Below, piece by piece: positions 42,891 through 51,723 of a stretch of DNA of 56,577 bases. The DNA is from Vreelandella maris. GTDB taxonomy: Bacteria; Pseudomonadota; Gammaproteobacteria; Pseudomonadales; Halomonadaceae. Under the pieces are notes generated by a model, which saw nothing but the letters and a program-made list of their open reading frames with translations, made no database searches and had not been told where the DNA came from. The stretch's first letter is position 1, and each line of letters opens with the position of its first letter. The DNA is taken from NCBI RefSeq assembly GCF_013371085.1, contig NZ_JABWCV010000025.1, positions 1 to 56,577 of the forward strand, in the 5' to 3' direction. A program made the position numbers and the translations under genes.

Positions 42891-43868
42891 ATGAGCAACA
42901 CCTTACCGCCAGATGCCAAATCTTCAGAGGCTATGTCTTCAAAGACAGTAGCTTCAAAGACTAGGTCGCCCTCCAGCGATCAATCAGGCAGGCCCTTTAA
43001 AACCATCGGGCTGATTGGTCGGTTGGGTAGCGATAAAGTAATCGATTCTCTGCAACGTCTGGTGACCTATCTCGTCGCCCATGAGTATTCGGTGCTGGTG
43101 GAAGACCGCACGGCAACCGCCTTGCCGCACCATGGTCAACCGGAAGCAAGCCGCCGCATGTTGGGGGAGTTGTGCGATCTGGTGATCGTGGTGGGAGGCG
43201 ATGGCAGTTTGCTTGGTGCGGCGCGTACACTTTGCCGAAGCGGAACGCTTATTTTAGGGGTTAATCGTGGCCGCTTAGGGTTTCTCACGGACATCTCGCC
43301 GGATGAGCTGGAAACCCGTGTTAGTGAAGTGCTCGCGGGCGAATTTGAGATTGAACAGCGTTTCCTGTTAGACGCCGTGCTTTACCGTAACGGTGTTGCG
43401 GTGGGCAACGGCGATGCCTTGAATGAGGTTGTCCTGCACCCCGGCAAAGCGGTACGCATGATTGAGTTTGAGCTGTTTATTGATGGCCAGTTTGTTTATA
43501 GCCAGCGCAGCGATGGCTTGATTGTCGCCACGCCTACCGGTTCTACGGCTTATGCGCTCTCGGGTGGTGGGCCGATTATGCACCCCAAACTTGATGTAGT
43601 GACGCTGGTGCCGATGTTTCCCCATACGCTGTCGAGTCGGCCAATCGTGATTGATGCCGCTAGCGAAATCCGTATTCATATTGGCGAAACTAACCAAACC
43701 TATCCGCATATTAGCTGCGATGGGCAAACGCGAGCGGTAGCGAAGCCCAACGATGTGTTGGTGATTACCCGTAAGCCTGAACGCGTTCAACTGGTGCACC
43801 CCATCGGACATAATTTCTACGAAGTGCTGCGCAGCAAATTAGGCTGGAGCCATCGGTTGGGGGATTAA
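42891..43868 (+). CDS. nadK: NadK, NAD kinase
   Basis: ATP-dependent NAD kinase that makes NADP+. Motifs: VVGGDGSLLGAART (the GGDG nucleotide loop), NRGRLGFLTDI, DALNEVVLHPG, DGLIVATPTGSTAYALSGGGP, and SSRPIV with the C-terminal HPIGHNFY segment. From ATG 42891 (GAGAG upstream) the length is 325 residues; the first ~35 are low-complexity and contain a repeated CTTCAAAGAC sequence at the DNA level, with conserved NadK starting at KTIGLIGRLG. Other in-frame starts are TTG 42834 and ATG 42861, so the N-terminus is uncertain. The adjacent phosphoesterase gene follows by 2 bases. Confidence 0.93.
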   Translation: MSNTLPPDAKSSEAMSSKTVASKTRSPSSDQSGRPFKTIGLIGRLGSDKVIDSLQRLVTYLVAHEYSVLVEDRTATALPHHGQPEASRRMLGELCDLVIVVGGDGSLLGAARTLCRSGTLILGVNRGRLGFLTDISPDELETRVSEVLAGEFEIEQRFLLDAVLYRNGVAVGNGDALNEVVLHPGKAVRMIEFELFIDGQFVYSQRSDGLIVATPTGSTAYALSGGGPIMHPKLDVVTLVPMFPHTLSSRPIVIDAASEIRIHIGETNQTYPHISCDGQTRAVAKPNDVLVITRKPERVQLVHPIGHNFYEVLRSKLGWSHRLGD

Positions 43869-43870
43869 GC

Positions 43871-44887
43871 ATGCAGCGTAAAACGCAAGGCAGGCCTCAG
43901 CTGGAAGGATATGACCTGATTGGTGATGTCCACGGCTGTGGCGCTACGTTAGCCACATTACTCGAAAAGCTGGGTTATCATCAGCGCAGCGGTGTATACC
44001 GTCACCCACGCCGCAAGGTGATTTTCCTTGGCGACCTGATTGATCGTGGGCCGCGTATTCGCTTGGCAGTGACCATCGCCCGGCGAATGGTAGAGCAGGG
44101 CGAGGCCTACATTGTGATGGGTAACCATGAGTACAACGCCCTGGCGTATACTCATCCAGGGCCTGCAGGTAGCCACAAACGCTGGCTGCGTGAGCATACT
44201 CCTCGGCATAATCGCATTATTCAAGACACTCTAGAGCAGTATCGCGACTACACCAACGAGTGGGAAGATACGTTGGCGTGGTTTAAAACTATCCCGCTCT
44301 GCCTTGAGATAGACGGGATTCGGGTGGTGCATGCCTGCTGGGATCAGAAGCTGATTGACGAGCTAAAGCAGCGACGTCCTGATCAATGCATGGACACCGA
44401 GTTTTTGGTTGAATCCACCGACCCCACTACCCAAGCGTATCAAATACTAGATCGCCTCACTCGAGGCCCGCATGTCTCGCTGCCAGAAGGAATTGCGATA
44501 CACTCTGGTGATGGCTTTACGCGGAAAAGTTTCCGCGCCCACTTTTGGGCTCAAGACCCACAGCAGTGGGGGGATGTAGTCTTTCAGCCGGATAACTTGC
44601 CCGGCGATCTTGAAACCCGCGAACTCACGGCCGAAGAGCGGCAGCAATTGAGTTATTATGGGCCAGAAGAGCCACCGTTATTTATTGGTCACTACTGGTG
44701 CGAAGGGATACCGTCGCTTCCCGCTCGCAATATCGCCTGTTTAGACTACAGCGCGGTCAAATATGGCCGGTTAGTCGCTTATCGCTGGAGCGGGGAGACG
44801 ACGCTAAATGCCGACCACTTTGTATGGATTAAGGTGCCGAAAGAGGAGCGGGCATTGCCGAAACCCTGGGAAATTGATTTTGATTAG
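43871..44887 (+). CDS. Calcineurin-like metallophosphoesterase (PrpE/ApaH-like)
   Basis: A 338-residue phosphoesterase of the Ser/Thr phosphatase-like superfamily. Metal-site motifs are complete: DLIGDVHGC near residue 15, FLGDLIDRGP near 51, and VMGNHEYNAL near 81, followed by later histidines in GIRVVHACWDQ and FIGHYWCEG. Relatives include PrpE/ApaH diadenosine tetraphosphatases and tRNA-end phosphatases; the substrate here is unknown. ATG starts 2 bases after nadK stops, so they are translationally coupled. Confidence 0.88.
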   Translation: MQRKTQGRPQLEGYDLIGDVHGCGATLATLLEKLGYHQRSGVYRHPRRKVIFLGDLIDRGPRIRLAVTIARRMVEQGEAYIVMGNHEYNALAYTHPGPAGSHKRWLREHTPRHNRIIQDTLEQYRDYTNEWEDTLAWFKTIPLCLEIDGIRVVHACWDQKLIDELKQRRPDQCMDTEFLVESTDPTTQAYQILDRLTRGPHVSLPEGIAIHSGDGFTRKSFRAHFWAQDPQQWGDVVFQPDNLPGDLETRELTAEERQQLSYYGPEEPPLFIGHYWCEGIPSLPARNIACLDYSAVKYGRLVAYRWSGETTLNADHFVWIKVPKEERALPKPWEIDFD

Positions 44888-44914
44888 GTGATTATTTCTT
44901 TGGTTACGTTTTTT

Positions 44915-45030
44915 TACATAATTTTTGCAAAACGGCTGAACTAACGCTGCTGTCGGCTATCAGAGTAAGTGTTCCCTTGAATGATCCCTTGCTTTTATTC
45001 TCCGGCGGTCCCCACCGCCGGTTTTTTTTT
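44915..45030 (+). ncRNA. Candidate small RNA B (paralogue of candidate A)
   Basis: Between the phosphoesterase and rhomboid genes, the + strand holds TGATCCCTTGCTT (44982-44994), identical to the core of candidate A, then a hairpin CCGGCGGT (45002-45009) / ACCGCCGG (45014-45021) and nine T, followed by GCCTG as in A. Upstream, TTTTTACATAATTTTTGC with TACATAAT at 44915-44922 parallels the TTTTACTATTTTGC of A and would place the start near 44928, giving about 103 nt. Because a + strand gene ends at 44887 the hairpin could also be that gene's terminator, so evidence is weaker than for A taken alone. Confidence 0.55.
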
Positions 45031-45114
45031 GCCTGTCTGTTGGCAGCCGATAGCTCGCCCAATACCTACTCGCTGCGGTCAGCGTGCCGTTAGCGCATTG
45101 ATTAGAGGGATGTT

Positions 45115-45966
45115 ATGCATCCAGTGATGCTTTTGCCCGATCACGCGGATACAAGCGAACTGCGCAAGGCACTTTGGCGCCACCGCATTGGTCACCGCAT
45201 TACCGACGAGGCCGACGGCCAGCTGCTATGGATTGCTGACCCTCGTCAGCACGATGAATTAAAATCACTGGTAGAGCGCTGGAAACAGGGGGAACCCCTG
45301 GAGCTTCAGCACTCAGCCAAGCGTTCACGCAACATGACTTCTTCCCTGACTTCTCTCAAACAAGTGCCGGTGACGGCCTTGATGATTGCGATAAGCGTGG
45401 TGGTGTTTGCTCTGATAGGGGTGTTCGGTGACCAACTGATCGTGACGTTGACCATCGTGCCCATCGGTATTGCGGGGGGTGAGCTTGTGTTCGGTCAGCT
45501 GTCGCAAACGCTCTCGTCAGGGCAAGTGTGGCGCTTGCTATCGCCTGCATTTCTGCACTTTGGCTGGATGCATTTGATATTTAACCTGATGTGGGTGTGG
45601 TACTTCGGCCGTCAGATTGAAGCGCTGCAGGGCAGCCGTACTATGCTACTGCTGCTGATTGTGGCGGGCATAGGCGCCAACATCGCTCAGTACCTGACCG
45701 GTACCGTATTGTTTGGCGGTATGTCCGGTGTGGTTTATGCGCTGCTGGCCCACGTTTGGTTGATGTCCCGACGGGTACCCCGAAGTGGTTTCTTTGTGCC
45801 GCAAATGCTGGTGGTCTTCATGCTGGGGTGGATGGTGTTCACCATGACCGATATGGCGGGCAGCGTTGGTTTTGGCAATGTCGCTAATGAAGCGCATTTG
45901 GGTGGCCTACTCGTGGGGCTCATCACAGGCTGGTATTATTCATCCCGCCGTTTGAAAAAACATTAA
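45115..45966 (+). CDS. glpG: GlpG-type rhomboid intramembrane protease
   Basis: A 283-residue inner-membrane serine protease. A cytosolic N-domain of ~85 residues (LRKALWRHRIGHRI, LLWIADPRQHDEL) precedes six membrane helices. The catalytic dyad is visible: S204 in GGMSGVVYALLAH and H261 in NEAHLGGLLVG; HFGWMHLIFNLMWVWYFG carries the oxyanion-region H-x-x-x-N motif in the second helix. GlpG degrades orphan membrane proteins in enterobacteria. ATG has GAGGGAT upstream. It is followed 9 bases later by yeaC. Confidence 0.95.
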   Translation: MHPVMLLPDHADTSELRKALWRHRIGHRITDEADGQLLWIADPRQHDELKSLVERWKQGEPLELQHSAKRSRNMTSSLTSLKQVPVTALMIAISVVVFALIGVFGDQLIVTLTIVPIGIAGGELVFGQLSQTLSSGQVWRLLSPAFLHFGWMHLIFNLMWVWYFGRQIEALQGSRTMLLLLIVAGIGANIAQYLTGTVLFGGMSGVVYALLAHVWLMSRRVPRSGFFVPQMLVVFMLGWMVFTMTDMAGSVGFGNVANEAHLGGLLVGLITGWYYSSRRLKKH

Positions 45967-45975
45967 GAGGCCGCA

Positions 45976-46260
45976 ATGAGCGAAATGACGTTCGAGAAAA
46001 TGATTAACCAGATGACCCCAGCGATCTATGAGAGCCTGAAACAGGCGGTATCGCTGCGCAAATGGCCTGATGGTCGTCGCTTAACGCCCGAGCAGACCGA
46101 GCTCTGTTTGGAAGCCGTGATGCGCTATGAAGCTGAGAATAATGTGCCGGAAGAGAGCCGCGTAGGCTATTTAGAGCAGCGTACCTGTGGGGCAGCTGCC
46201 AACGGCGCTGGTGTAACACCAGAAATGGCCGGCTTGGCACGGGATGCCACGCGTGATTGA
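45976..46260 (+). CDS. yeaC: YeaC family protein (DUF1315)
   Basis: A 94-residue protein of the DUF1315 family: MTFEKMINQMTPAIYESLKQAVSLRKWPDGRRLTPEQ (shown only as TPAIYESLKQAVSLRKWPDG, residues 15-34) and VMRYEAENNVPEESRVGYLE. No function is established. ATG has AAGAGG upstream. It overlaps the DUF2797 gene by 17 bases, an arrangement also seen in relatives, so the two are translationally coupled. Confidence 0.92.
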   Translation: MSEMTFEKMINQMTPAIYESLKQAVSLRKWPDGRRLTPEQTELCLEAVMRYEAENNVPEESRVGYLEQRTCGAAANGAGVTPEMAGLARDATRD

Positions 46261-47089
46261 AGCGGCAGTGCAAGGTTGTTTAAGCAAAATGGCAGCAGCG
46301 CTGCCTGATCGTCAGCATGAGCAGGTAACCTACCATTTGCGTGCAGGGGAGCATTGTGTCGCGCTTAATGAGCGTATCGGTGAGCCGCTTAGTTTGCGTT
46401 GGACGGGCGCGATTGCCTGTACCCACTGTGGGCGGGCGACCAAGAAGAGCTTTGCTCAGGGCCACTGTTACCCTTGCTTTAAGCGGTTAGCACAATGCGA
46501 TACCTGCATTATGAAACCAGAAACCTGCCACTTTTTCCAAGGCACCTGCCGTGAGCCGGAGTGGGGAGAGAAGCACTGTTTTCAGCCTCACATCGTTTAC
46601 TTGGCTAACTCTTCTGGCTTAAAAGTGGGTATTACGCGCAAAACCCAAATGCCAACCCGTTGGTTGGATCAAGGTGCAATACAGGCACTGCCGATTCTGG
46701 AAGTCGATACTCGCCAGCAGTCCGGGTTTGTCGAAATGCTGTTCAAAGAGCAGGTGGCCGATCGCACCAACTGGCGGGCCATGCTTAAAGGTGACGTTAC
46801 AGTAATGGATTTAGCCGCTGAGCGTGACCGGCTGCTGAGCCTGTTAGCTGGCGGGCTGAATCAACTCCGCGAGACTCATGGGGCAGATGCCATTCGCACC
46901 CTGGAGCAGCCCGCACAAGAATTTCACTACCCGGTCAGCGTCTTCCCAAAAAAAGTGGTGTCGCATAATTTTGATAAGCAACCGGTAGTGGAAGGCGTGC
47001 TGCAAGGCGTCAAAGGCCAGTATTTGCTGCTTGATAGCGGCGTTATTAATCTCCGCAAATTCACAGGTTACGAGATCCAGGTGAGTTAA
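46244..47089 (+). CDS. DUF2797 protein with zinc-type cysteines and GIY-YIG-like core
   Basis: A 281-residue protein. Residues ~58-105 hold cysteine pairs suggesting a metal site (ACTHCGR, CYPCFKRLAQCDTC, ETCHFFQGTCR). Then HIVYLANSSGLKVGITR near residue 115 resembles the first strand-helix of GIY-YIG nucleases, although the E of a nuclease is not obvious; RWLDQGAIQALPI and EMLFKEQVADRTNW follow. DUF2797 has no assigned role. The start overlaps the end of yeaC by 17 bases, in another frame. Confidence 0.88.
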   Translation: MPRVIEAAVQGCLSKMAAALPDRQHEQVTYHLRAGEHCVALNERIGEPLSLRWTGAIACTHCGRATKKSFAQGHCYPCFKRLAQCDTCIMKPETCHFFQGTCREPEWGEKHCFQPHIVYLANSSGLKVGITRKTQMPTRWLDQGAIQALPILEVDTRQQSGFVEMLFKEQVADRTNWRAMLKGDVTVMDLAAERDRLLSLLAGGLNQLRETHGADAIRTLEQPAQEFHYPVSVFPKKVVSHNFDKQPVVEGVLQGVKGQYLLLDSGVINLRKFTGYEIQVS

Positions 47090-47168
47090 TCGGCTAGCCA
47101 GAGTGCGGTGAGTTGGCTAAGGTTAGGGGGTAGATTTATCTCGCCTTAAGCAATGCAAGGAAGCCCCG

Positions 47169-47594
47169 ATGCCCTGGCTTAAACTGCTTCACATTGCCGC
47201 GCTAGTGATTTGGTGCGGCTCGCTGTTGTACTTGCCCGCTTTGCTCAGCCAAACGCTGCAGCTACGTAAAGACTCGGGCTTTGCTCAGGGTACGCCGCCA
47301 ATGCCGCGGTTTTTTTATATCTCCTTTGCTACCCCTGCAGCCTTAGTGGCGATTGCGTCGGGTACGCTGCTGTTTCTTATCCATGGCATATTGGGCGGCT
47401 GGTTAATCTTAAAGCTTGGCGCCGTGGTGGCGATGGTGGCCGCTCATGGCTGTTTTGGCTGGTTAATACTGCGTCTTGAGCAGGGCCACTACCGTTGGGT
47501 GAAGCCCGCCAACTGGACAGCGCTATGCGTTGCGTTAGTGGCCATTCTCAGTGTGCTAGGCTTTGTATTAGCAAAACCGCTGGATTGGAGCTAA
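47169..47594 (+). CDS. CopD-type small membrane protein
   Basis: A 141-residue inner-membrane protein with four hydrophobic segments and the CopD-domain pattern: WLKLLHIAALVIWCGSLLYLPALL with a His in the first helix, TPAALVAIASGTLLF, LKLGAVVAMVAAHGCFGW and a final GFVLAKP. CopD proteins are linked to copper uptake; the nearby heme-copper oxidase and Cu-ATPase make a copper role attractive but unproven. AGGAAG precedes the ATG. It ends just before the convergent DUF2231 gene (gap 10 bases). Confidence 0.85.
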   Translation: MPWLKLLHIAALVIWCGSLLYLPALLSQTLQLRKDSGFAQGTPPMPRFFYISFATPAALVAIASGTLLFLIHGILGGWLILKLGAVVAMVAAHGCFGWLILRLEQGHYRWVKPANWTALCVALVAILSVLGFVLAKPLDWS

Positions 47595-47604
47595 CACTGT
47601 GGCT

Positions 47605-48066
47605 CTAGTCCTCAACGTCGACACCGACCGCATGTTCATACACCAGTTGGCCGCCCAGCAGGCCCGCCACGGCGATCAAACCAGCGGTGATCAGCGATAC
47701 GGCCAATCCCCAGGGCAAAATCGCGCTGGCGTCGTTAAAGCGCAGCAGCCAGTTCAGCGACGCCAGCGAGAGCATTACGACCGCTACGATGGCATGACTC
47801 CAACCGGTAATCAGCCGGCGAATACGCGGCACGGTGACCAAGTCAATAATCCCCGCCGTACTGGCAATCCAGCCGCCAAACGCACCGACGCCAGCCAGCC
47901 ACAAGCTGGCACGCAGCCAGAATTCATCACCACTCAGCAAAAAGCCGATATCGCTGGCCACCAGCGCCAACAGCGCGGCGACCGGGAAATGAATCATCAC
48001 TGGATGCAGTGGGTGGCCGGCGATAGAGGCGCGGCTTACGATCGAGATTTGGCGAGTTTTTGCCAT
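47605..48066 (-). CDS. DUF2231 membrane protein
   Basis: A 153-residue inner-membrane protein with four hydrophobic segments and the DUF2231 signature GHPLHPVMIHFPVA near residue 17, plus WIASTAGIIDLVTVPR and LGGQLVYEHAVGV. DUF2231 proteins are often found with cytochrome and oxidase genes; a redox or heme role is suspected, none is proven. Start at ATG 48066 with AGGAAG upstream. It is divergent from coxB, with 36 bases between the two starts. Confidence 0.88.
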   Translation of the reverse strand: MAKTRQISIVSRASIAGHPLHPVMIHFPVAALLALVASDIGFLLSGDEFWLRASLWLAGVGAFGGWIASTAGIIDLVTVPRIRRLITGWSHAIVAVVMLSLASLNWLLRFNDASAILPWGLAVSLITAGLIAVAGLLGGQLVYEHAVGVDVED

Positions 48067-48102
48067 GGTCACTTCCTGTGGGCAGAAAAAAGGAATTCAG
48101 GG

Positions 48103-49182
48103 ATGAGGCTTAGACTTCAATATTTAACACGTATCCAGCGCTTAACAAGTATTCAACGCTTAACCCAGCAGAGGGTCAACCGGCTGGGCATTCTGCTCGC
48201 ACTGTTAGCTGGATTACTGCTAACCGGCTGTACGGGCGATAAGTCTATTCTAGACCCGGCAGGCCAAGCTGCGCGAGATGTGGTGATGATTTGGTGGGTG
48301 ATGCTAGGGTTTGGCACCGTCGTATTGGTCATGGTCACCGTTTTTTGGCTGTATACCTTTAAGCGTAAAGAGGTGGCACGCACGCCGGTAGAAGAGCGCC
48401 GGGTGGCACGGCGTTGGATTGTCGGCGGCGGGATAATACTGCCAGTCGCCAGTATTATCGCGCTGTTAACTTTTGGTGTGCCGACGGGTCAACGCATGTT
48501 AACGCTGCCTTTAAGTGATCCACCGGAAGTGATTGAAGTCATCGGCCATCAGTGGTGGTGGGAAGTGCGCTACCCCGAAGCGGAAGGGGGCGAAGTGGTG
48601 ACTGCTAATCAACTCATCATGCCGGCGGGTGAACCCATTGATTTTCATGTCACCGGTGCCGATGTGATCCATGCCTTTTGGGTGCCGCGGTTAGGTGGCA
48701 AGATTGATATGGTTCCAGGGCGCATCAATAAAATACGCTTGGAAGCGGATGAGCCAGCGGTATTTGGCGCTCAGTGCGCTGAGTTCTGCGGCGCCCAGCA
48801 TACTAAGATGCAGCTCTATGTAGAAGCTGTGGAGCGAGATGAGTACGACGCTTGGTTGGCTGACCGTCAAACGGAAGAATTGTCGTCGCTAGCGGCAAAC
48901 GACCAACAGCATGAACCTGCCAGGGAGGCATTTATGACCCATTGCGCGAGCTGCCACCGGGTAGCCGGGCTCTCAACGGCTGGAGAAGGGCCTGACCTTT
49001 CTGATTTAGGCAGCCGTACCAGCTTAGGAGCGGGCATTATGGCCATGGAAGAGGGCGCGGTGACCCACTGGCTGCAACACCATCAACGTTTAAAACCAGG
49101 CAATAAAATGCCGCCCCACGATGATATTGACACCGCTACCTTGGCGTCCCTGGGTGCTTGGCTGGAGAGCTTGACACCATGA
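48103..49182 (+). CDS. coxB: Cytochrome c oxidase subunit II with fused cytochrome c (caa3 type)
   Basis: Electron-entry subunit of a terminal oxidase. From ATG 48103 (AAAAAAGGAA upstream) the 359 residues comprise a signal peptide with lipobox TGC43, two transmembrane helices, the CuA cupredoxin domain with ligands in HQWWWEVRYPE, DVIHAFWVPRLGG and QC225AEFCGAQHTKM (C225, C229, H233, M236), and a C-terminal cytochrome c domain with CASCH at 281-285 and the Met ligand in NKMPPHDD. This fused plan defines a caa3 oxidase. The frame stays open far upstream over DUF2231, but that part is antisense shadow. Its stop overlaps the coxA/C start. Confidence 0.96.
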   Translation: MRLRLQYLTRIQRLTSIQRLTQQRVNRLGILLALLAGLLLTGCTGDKSILDPAGQAARDVVMIWWVMLGFGTVVLVMVTVFWLYTFKRKEVARTPVEERRVARRWIVGGGIILPVASIIALLTFGVPTGQRMLTLPLSDPPEVIEVIGHQWWWEVRYPEAEGGEVVTANQLIMPAGEPIDFHVTGADVIHAFWVPRLGGKIDMVPGRINKIRLEADEPAVFGAQCAEFCGAQHTKMQLYVEAVERDEYDAWLADRQTEELSSLAANDQQHEPAREAFMTHCASCHRVAGLSTAGEGPDLSDLGSRTSLGAGIMAMEEGAVTHWLQHHQRLKPGNKMPPHDDIDTATLASLGAWLESLTP

Positions 49183-51719
49183 CGACCATTAATCGTGAAG
49201 TGACGCCACCGGGCGATTTACCCGAAAATCCTAAGCGGTTGCACAACGATCTGCATGAGATCTGGGGAAATCCGCGCGGCTTGAAAGCACTGACCATTGT
49301 AAACCACACCACCCTTGGCCTGAGGTTCATGATCACTGGGATGGTATTTTTCTTGATCGGCGGTTTGTTGGCCATGCTGGTACGCACCCAGCTGGCGCTT
49401 TCTGATCAAGATTTCATGACGCCGGATATCTATAATCAAGTCACCACCATGCACGGCACGGTGATGATGTTCTTGTTCGCTATTCCTATGCTCGAAGGGC
49501 TGGCGATTTACATGATTCCTAAGATGATCGGTGCCCGCGATCTGGTCTGCCCACGGCTGACATCGCTGGGCTACTGGTGCTATCTATTCGGCGGGATCAT
49601 CTTAACTTTTAGTTTGGTGTTAGAGATGGCACCGGACAGTGGCTGGTTCATGTATACCCCGCTTAGTAGTAGCGAGTACTCACCGGGTTTAGGTTCGGAT
49701 TTTTGGCTACTGGGGATCACCTTTGTTGAAATCTCCGCCCTCTCTGCGGGTGTAGAACTGGTGGTTTCAATACTGCGTACGCGTACCCAAGGAATGGCGC
49801 TGCATAAAATGCCGCTGTTTGCCTGGTACATTCTCGCGATGGCTTTAATGATTGTGGTCGGTTTCCCGCCGCTGATTCTGGGCAGTATTTTACTTGAGCT
49901 CGAGCGTGCCGCTGGGATGCCCTTTTTTGACGTGGCCGGGGGCGGTGACCCTATTCTTTGGCAGCATCTCTTCTGGCTGTTCGGTCACCCTGAGGTTTAC
50001 ATCATCTTTTTACCGGCGGCGGGGATAGTGTCTACGCTGATACCGGTGTTCGCTGGTCGTCCGATTGTGGGCTATGGCTGGGTGGTTTTCGCCATTGTCA
50101 CCACCGGCTTCATTAGCTTTGGGTTATGGGTCCACCATATGTTCACTGTGGGGATTCCCCAGCTGGCTCAAGCCTTCTTTTCAGCTGCCAGTATGTTGGT
50201 CGCAGTGCCCACGGCGATTCAGGTATTTGTTTGGCTGGCGACGTTATGGCTGGGTAAGCCGAAGATGAAGCTGCCGATGCTATGGATATTAGGCTTTTTG
50301 ATCATTTTTGTGTGCGGCGGCTTAACGGGGGTAATGCTGGCGCTGGTGCCGTTTAACTGGCAAGTGCACGATACCCACTTCGTGGTGGCACATATGCACT
50401 ACGTTTTAGTCGGCGGAATGTTCTTCCCGCTGATCGCCGGGCTTTACTACTGGCTGCCTCTCTTTTCAGGCCGCATGCCTTCTGAAACGCTGGGTAAATG
50501 GGGCTTCTGGCTGACATTCATCGGTTTTAATACCACCTTCCTTATTATGCACTGGACCGGGCTGCTGGGTATGCCGCGCCGTGTTTACTCTTATGACGCG
50601 GGCATGGGTTGGGATATTTTTAATCTAATTTCTTCAGTAGGCGGCTTCATTATGTCGGCGGGGATTGCCATGGTGCTGCTGGATTTTGCCCTACACTTCC
50701 GTTTTGGCAAGCCCGCTAAGCCTAATCCATGGAATGCTGATGGCCTTGAGTGGGCCAATAGCATGCCGCCAAGCGCCTATAATTTTGTCAGTTTGCCAAA
50801 AATCGAGACACGCCACCCGCTTTGGGATGATCCTGATTTGCCGCGCACTATGGCGGAAGGCCAGCATAGTTTGGCGGTAGCGACTCATGGGCGACGTGAA
50901 ACGTGGGGAACCGATCCGTTAACCGGCAAAGTGCGCGAAATTATTCACCTGCCGGGTAACTCGTGGTGGCCACTTTTCGCCGCGATGGCACTGGCAGTGG
51001 TGTGTTTAAGCCTGCTGACGCGCCTTTACCCGTTGGCCGTTATCGCCGTGGTGATCGCTGGATTGTTTCTATTACGCTGGTCATGGGAAAACGGTGCACA
51101 TCCAAAAGCTGCGCCTGATGCACGGGTGGCACCCGGCGATCCTCCGCTGCACTCGCGCACCATGGATGGCCCTGGCTTATGGGCAATGTCGATTACCATG
51201 CTGGCCAATGGCTCGTTCTTCCTTTCCTATTTGTTTGGCTGGTTTTACCTTTGGACGGTCTCGCCTGAATGGCGAATGCCTGAGGTATCACCGCTCTCTC
51301 TGATGGGGCTGCTGTTGGCTGGTGGGTCACTCACGGTAGGTGCAGGCATCCTCGAAAAACTGATAAGTGGGTTGCGTCAGCAGCGTGATGCTGGGCTGTC
51401 ACTAGGCATGTTCAGTACTAGTGCGCTTGGGTTTTTGCAGGTGGGCATCACGCTTTGGGTACTGCTGAGCGCAGACCTTGCGGTTACCGAGAACTCTCAT
51501 GATGCAATCATTATGGTGGGACTAGCGTATGCACTGTTTCATGGAGGTTTGGGTGCTGTGCTAACGCTGCTTCAGGGCCTACGGGTGGGTTATGGCTATG
51601 TGGGCGCCCATGCACCTTTTGAGCCCGCTGTCGTTGCTCAATTGTGGCGTTATAACGTGGCGACGTTCTGGATCATCGTGGGCGCGCTTGCCGTGCTGCC
51701 CCGTGTCATAGGGAGTTAG
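49179..51719 (+). CDS. Cytochrome c oxidase subunit I fused to subunit III
   Basis: A 846-residue heme-copper oxidase core. Subunit I occupies ~1-560: low-spin heme ligand in TTMHGTVMMFLF, CuB and tyrosine cross-link in FGHPEVY (H270, E272, Y274), the His pair in WVHHMFTVG, and the heme a3/a ligands in HFVVAHMHYVLVGG. E272 marks the A1 subtype. A loop and then a subunit III-like domain with 5-7 helices follow (MLANGSFFLSYLFGWFYLW, GLAYALFHGGLGAVL). Such I/III fusions occur in the Thermus/Deinococcus type caa3 oxidase. ATG overlaps the coxB stop (ATGA). Confidence 0.95.
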   Translation: MTTINREVTPPGDLPENPKRLHNDLHEIWGNPRGLKALTIVNHTTLGLRFMITGMVFFLIGGLLAMLVRTQLALSDQDFMTPDIYNQVTTMHGTVMMFLFAIPMLEGLAIYMIPKMIGARDLVCPRLTSLGYWCYLFGGIILTFSLVLEMAPDSGWFMYTPLSSSEYSPGLGSDFWLLGITFVEISALSAGVELVVSILRTRTQGMALHKMPLFAWYILAMALMIVVGFPPLILGSILLELERAAGMPFFDVAGGGDPILWQHLFWLFGHPEVYIIFLPAAGIVSTLIPVFAGRPIVGYGWVVFAIVTTGFISFGLWVHHMFTVGIPQLAQAFFSAASMLVAVPTAIQVFVWLATLWLGKPKMKLPMLWILGFLIIFVCGGLTGVMLALVPFNWQVHDTHFVVAHMHYVLVGGMFFPLIAGLYYWLPLFSGRMPSETLGKWGFWLTFIGFNTTFLIMHWTGLLGMPRRVYSYDAGMGWDIFNLISSVGGFIMSAGIAMVLLDFALHFRFGKPAKPNPWNADGLEWANSMPPSAYNFVSLPKIETRHPLWDDPDLPRTMAEGQHSLAVATHGRRETWGTDPLTGKVREIIHLPGNSWWPLFAAMALAVVCLSLLTRLYPLAVIAVVIAGLFLLRWSWENGAHPKAAPDARVAPGDPPLHSRTMDGPGLWAMSITMLANGSFFLSYLFGWFYLWTVSPEWRMPEVSPLSLMGLLLAGGSLTVGAGILEKLISGLRQQRDAGLSLGMFSTSALGFLQVGITLWVLLSADLAVTENSHDAIIMVGLAYALFHGGLGAVLTLLQGLRVGYGYVGAHAPFEPAVVAQLWRYNVATFWIIVGALAVLPRVIGS

Positions 51720-51723
51720 GCGG

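Noticed and set aside
43368..43811. A 147-codon frame antisense to nadK
   Set aside because: His/Arg-rich composition, no start signal, and nadK motifs lie on the other strand.
47599..48102. A 168-codon upstream extension of the coxB frame
   Set aside because: It lies antisense to DUF2231 and is rich in Gln/His/Arg; the ribosome site and lipoprotein signal peptide fix the start at 48103.
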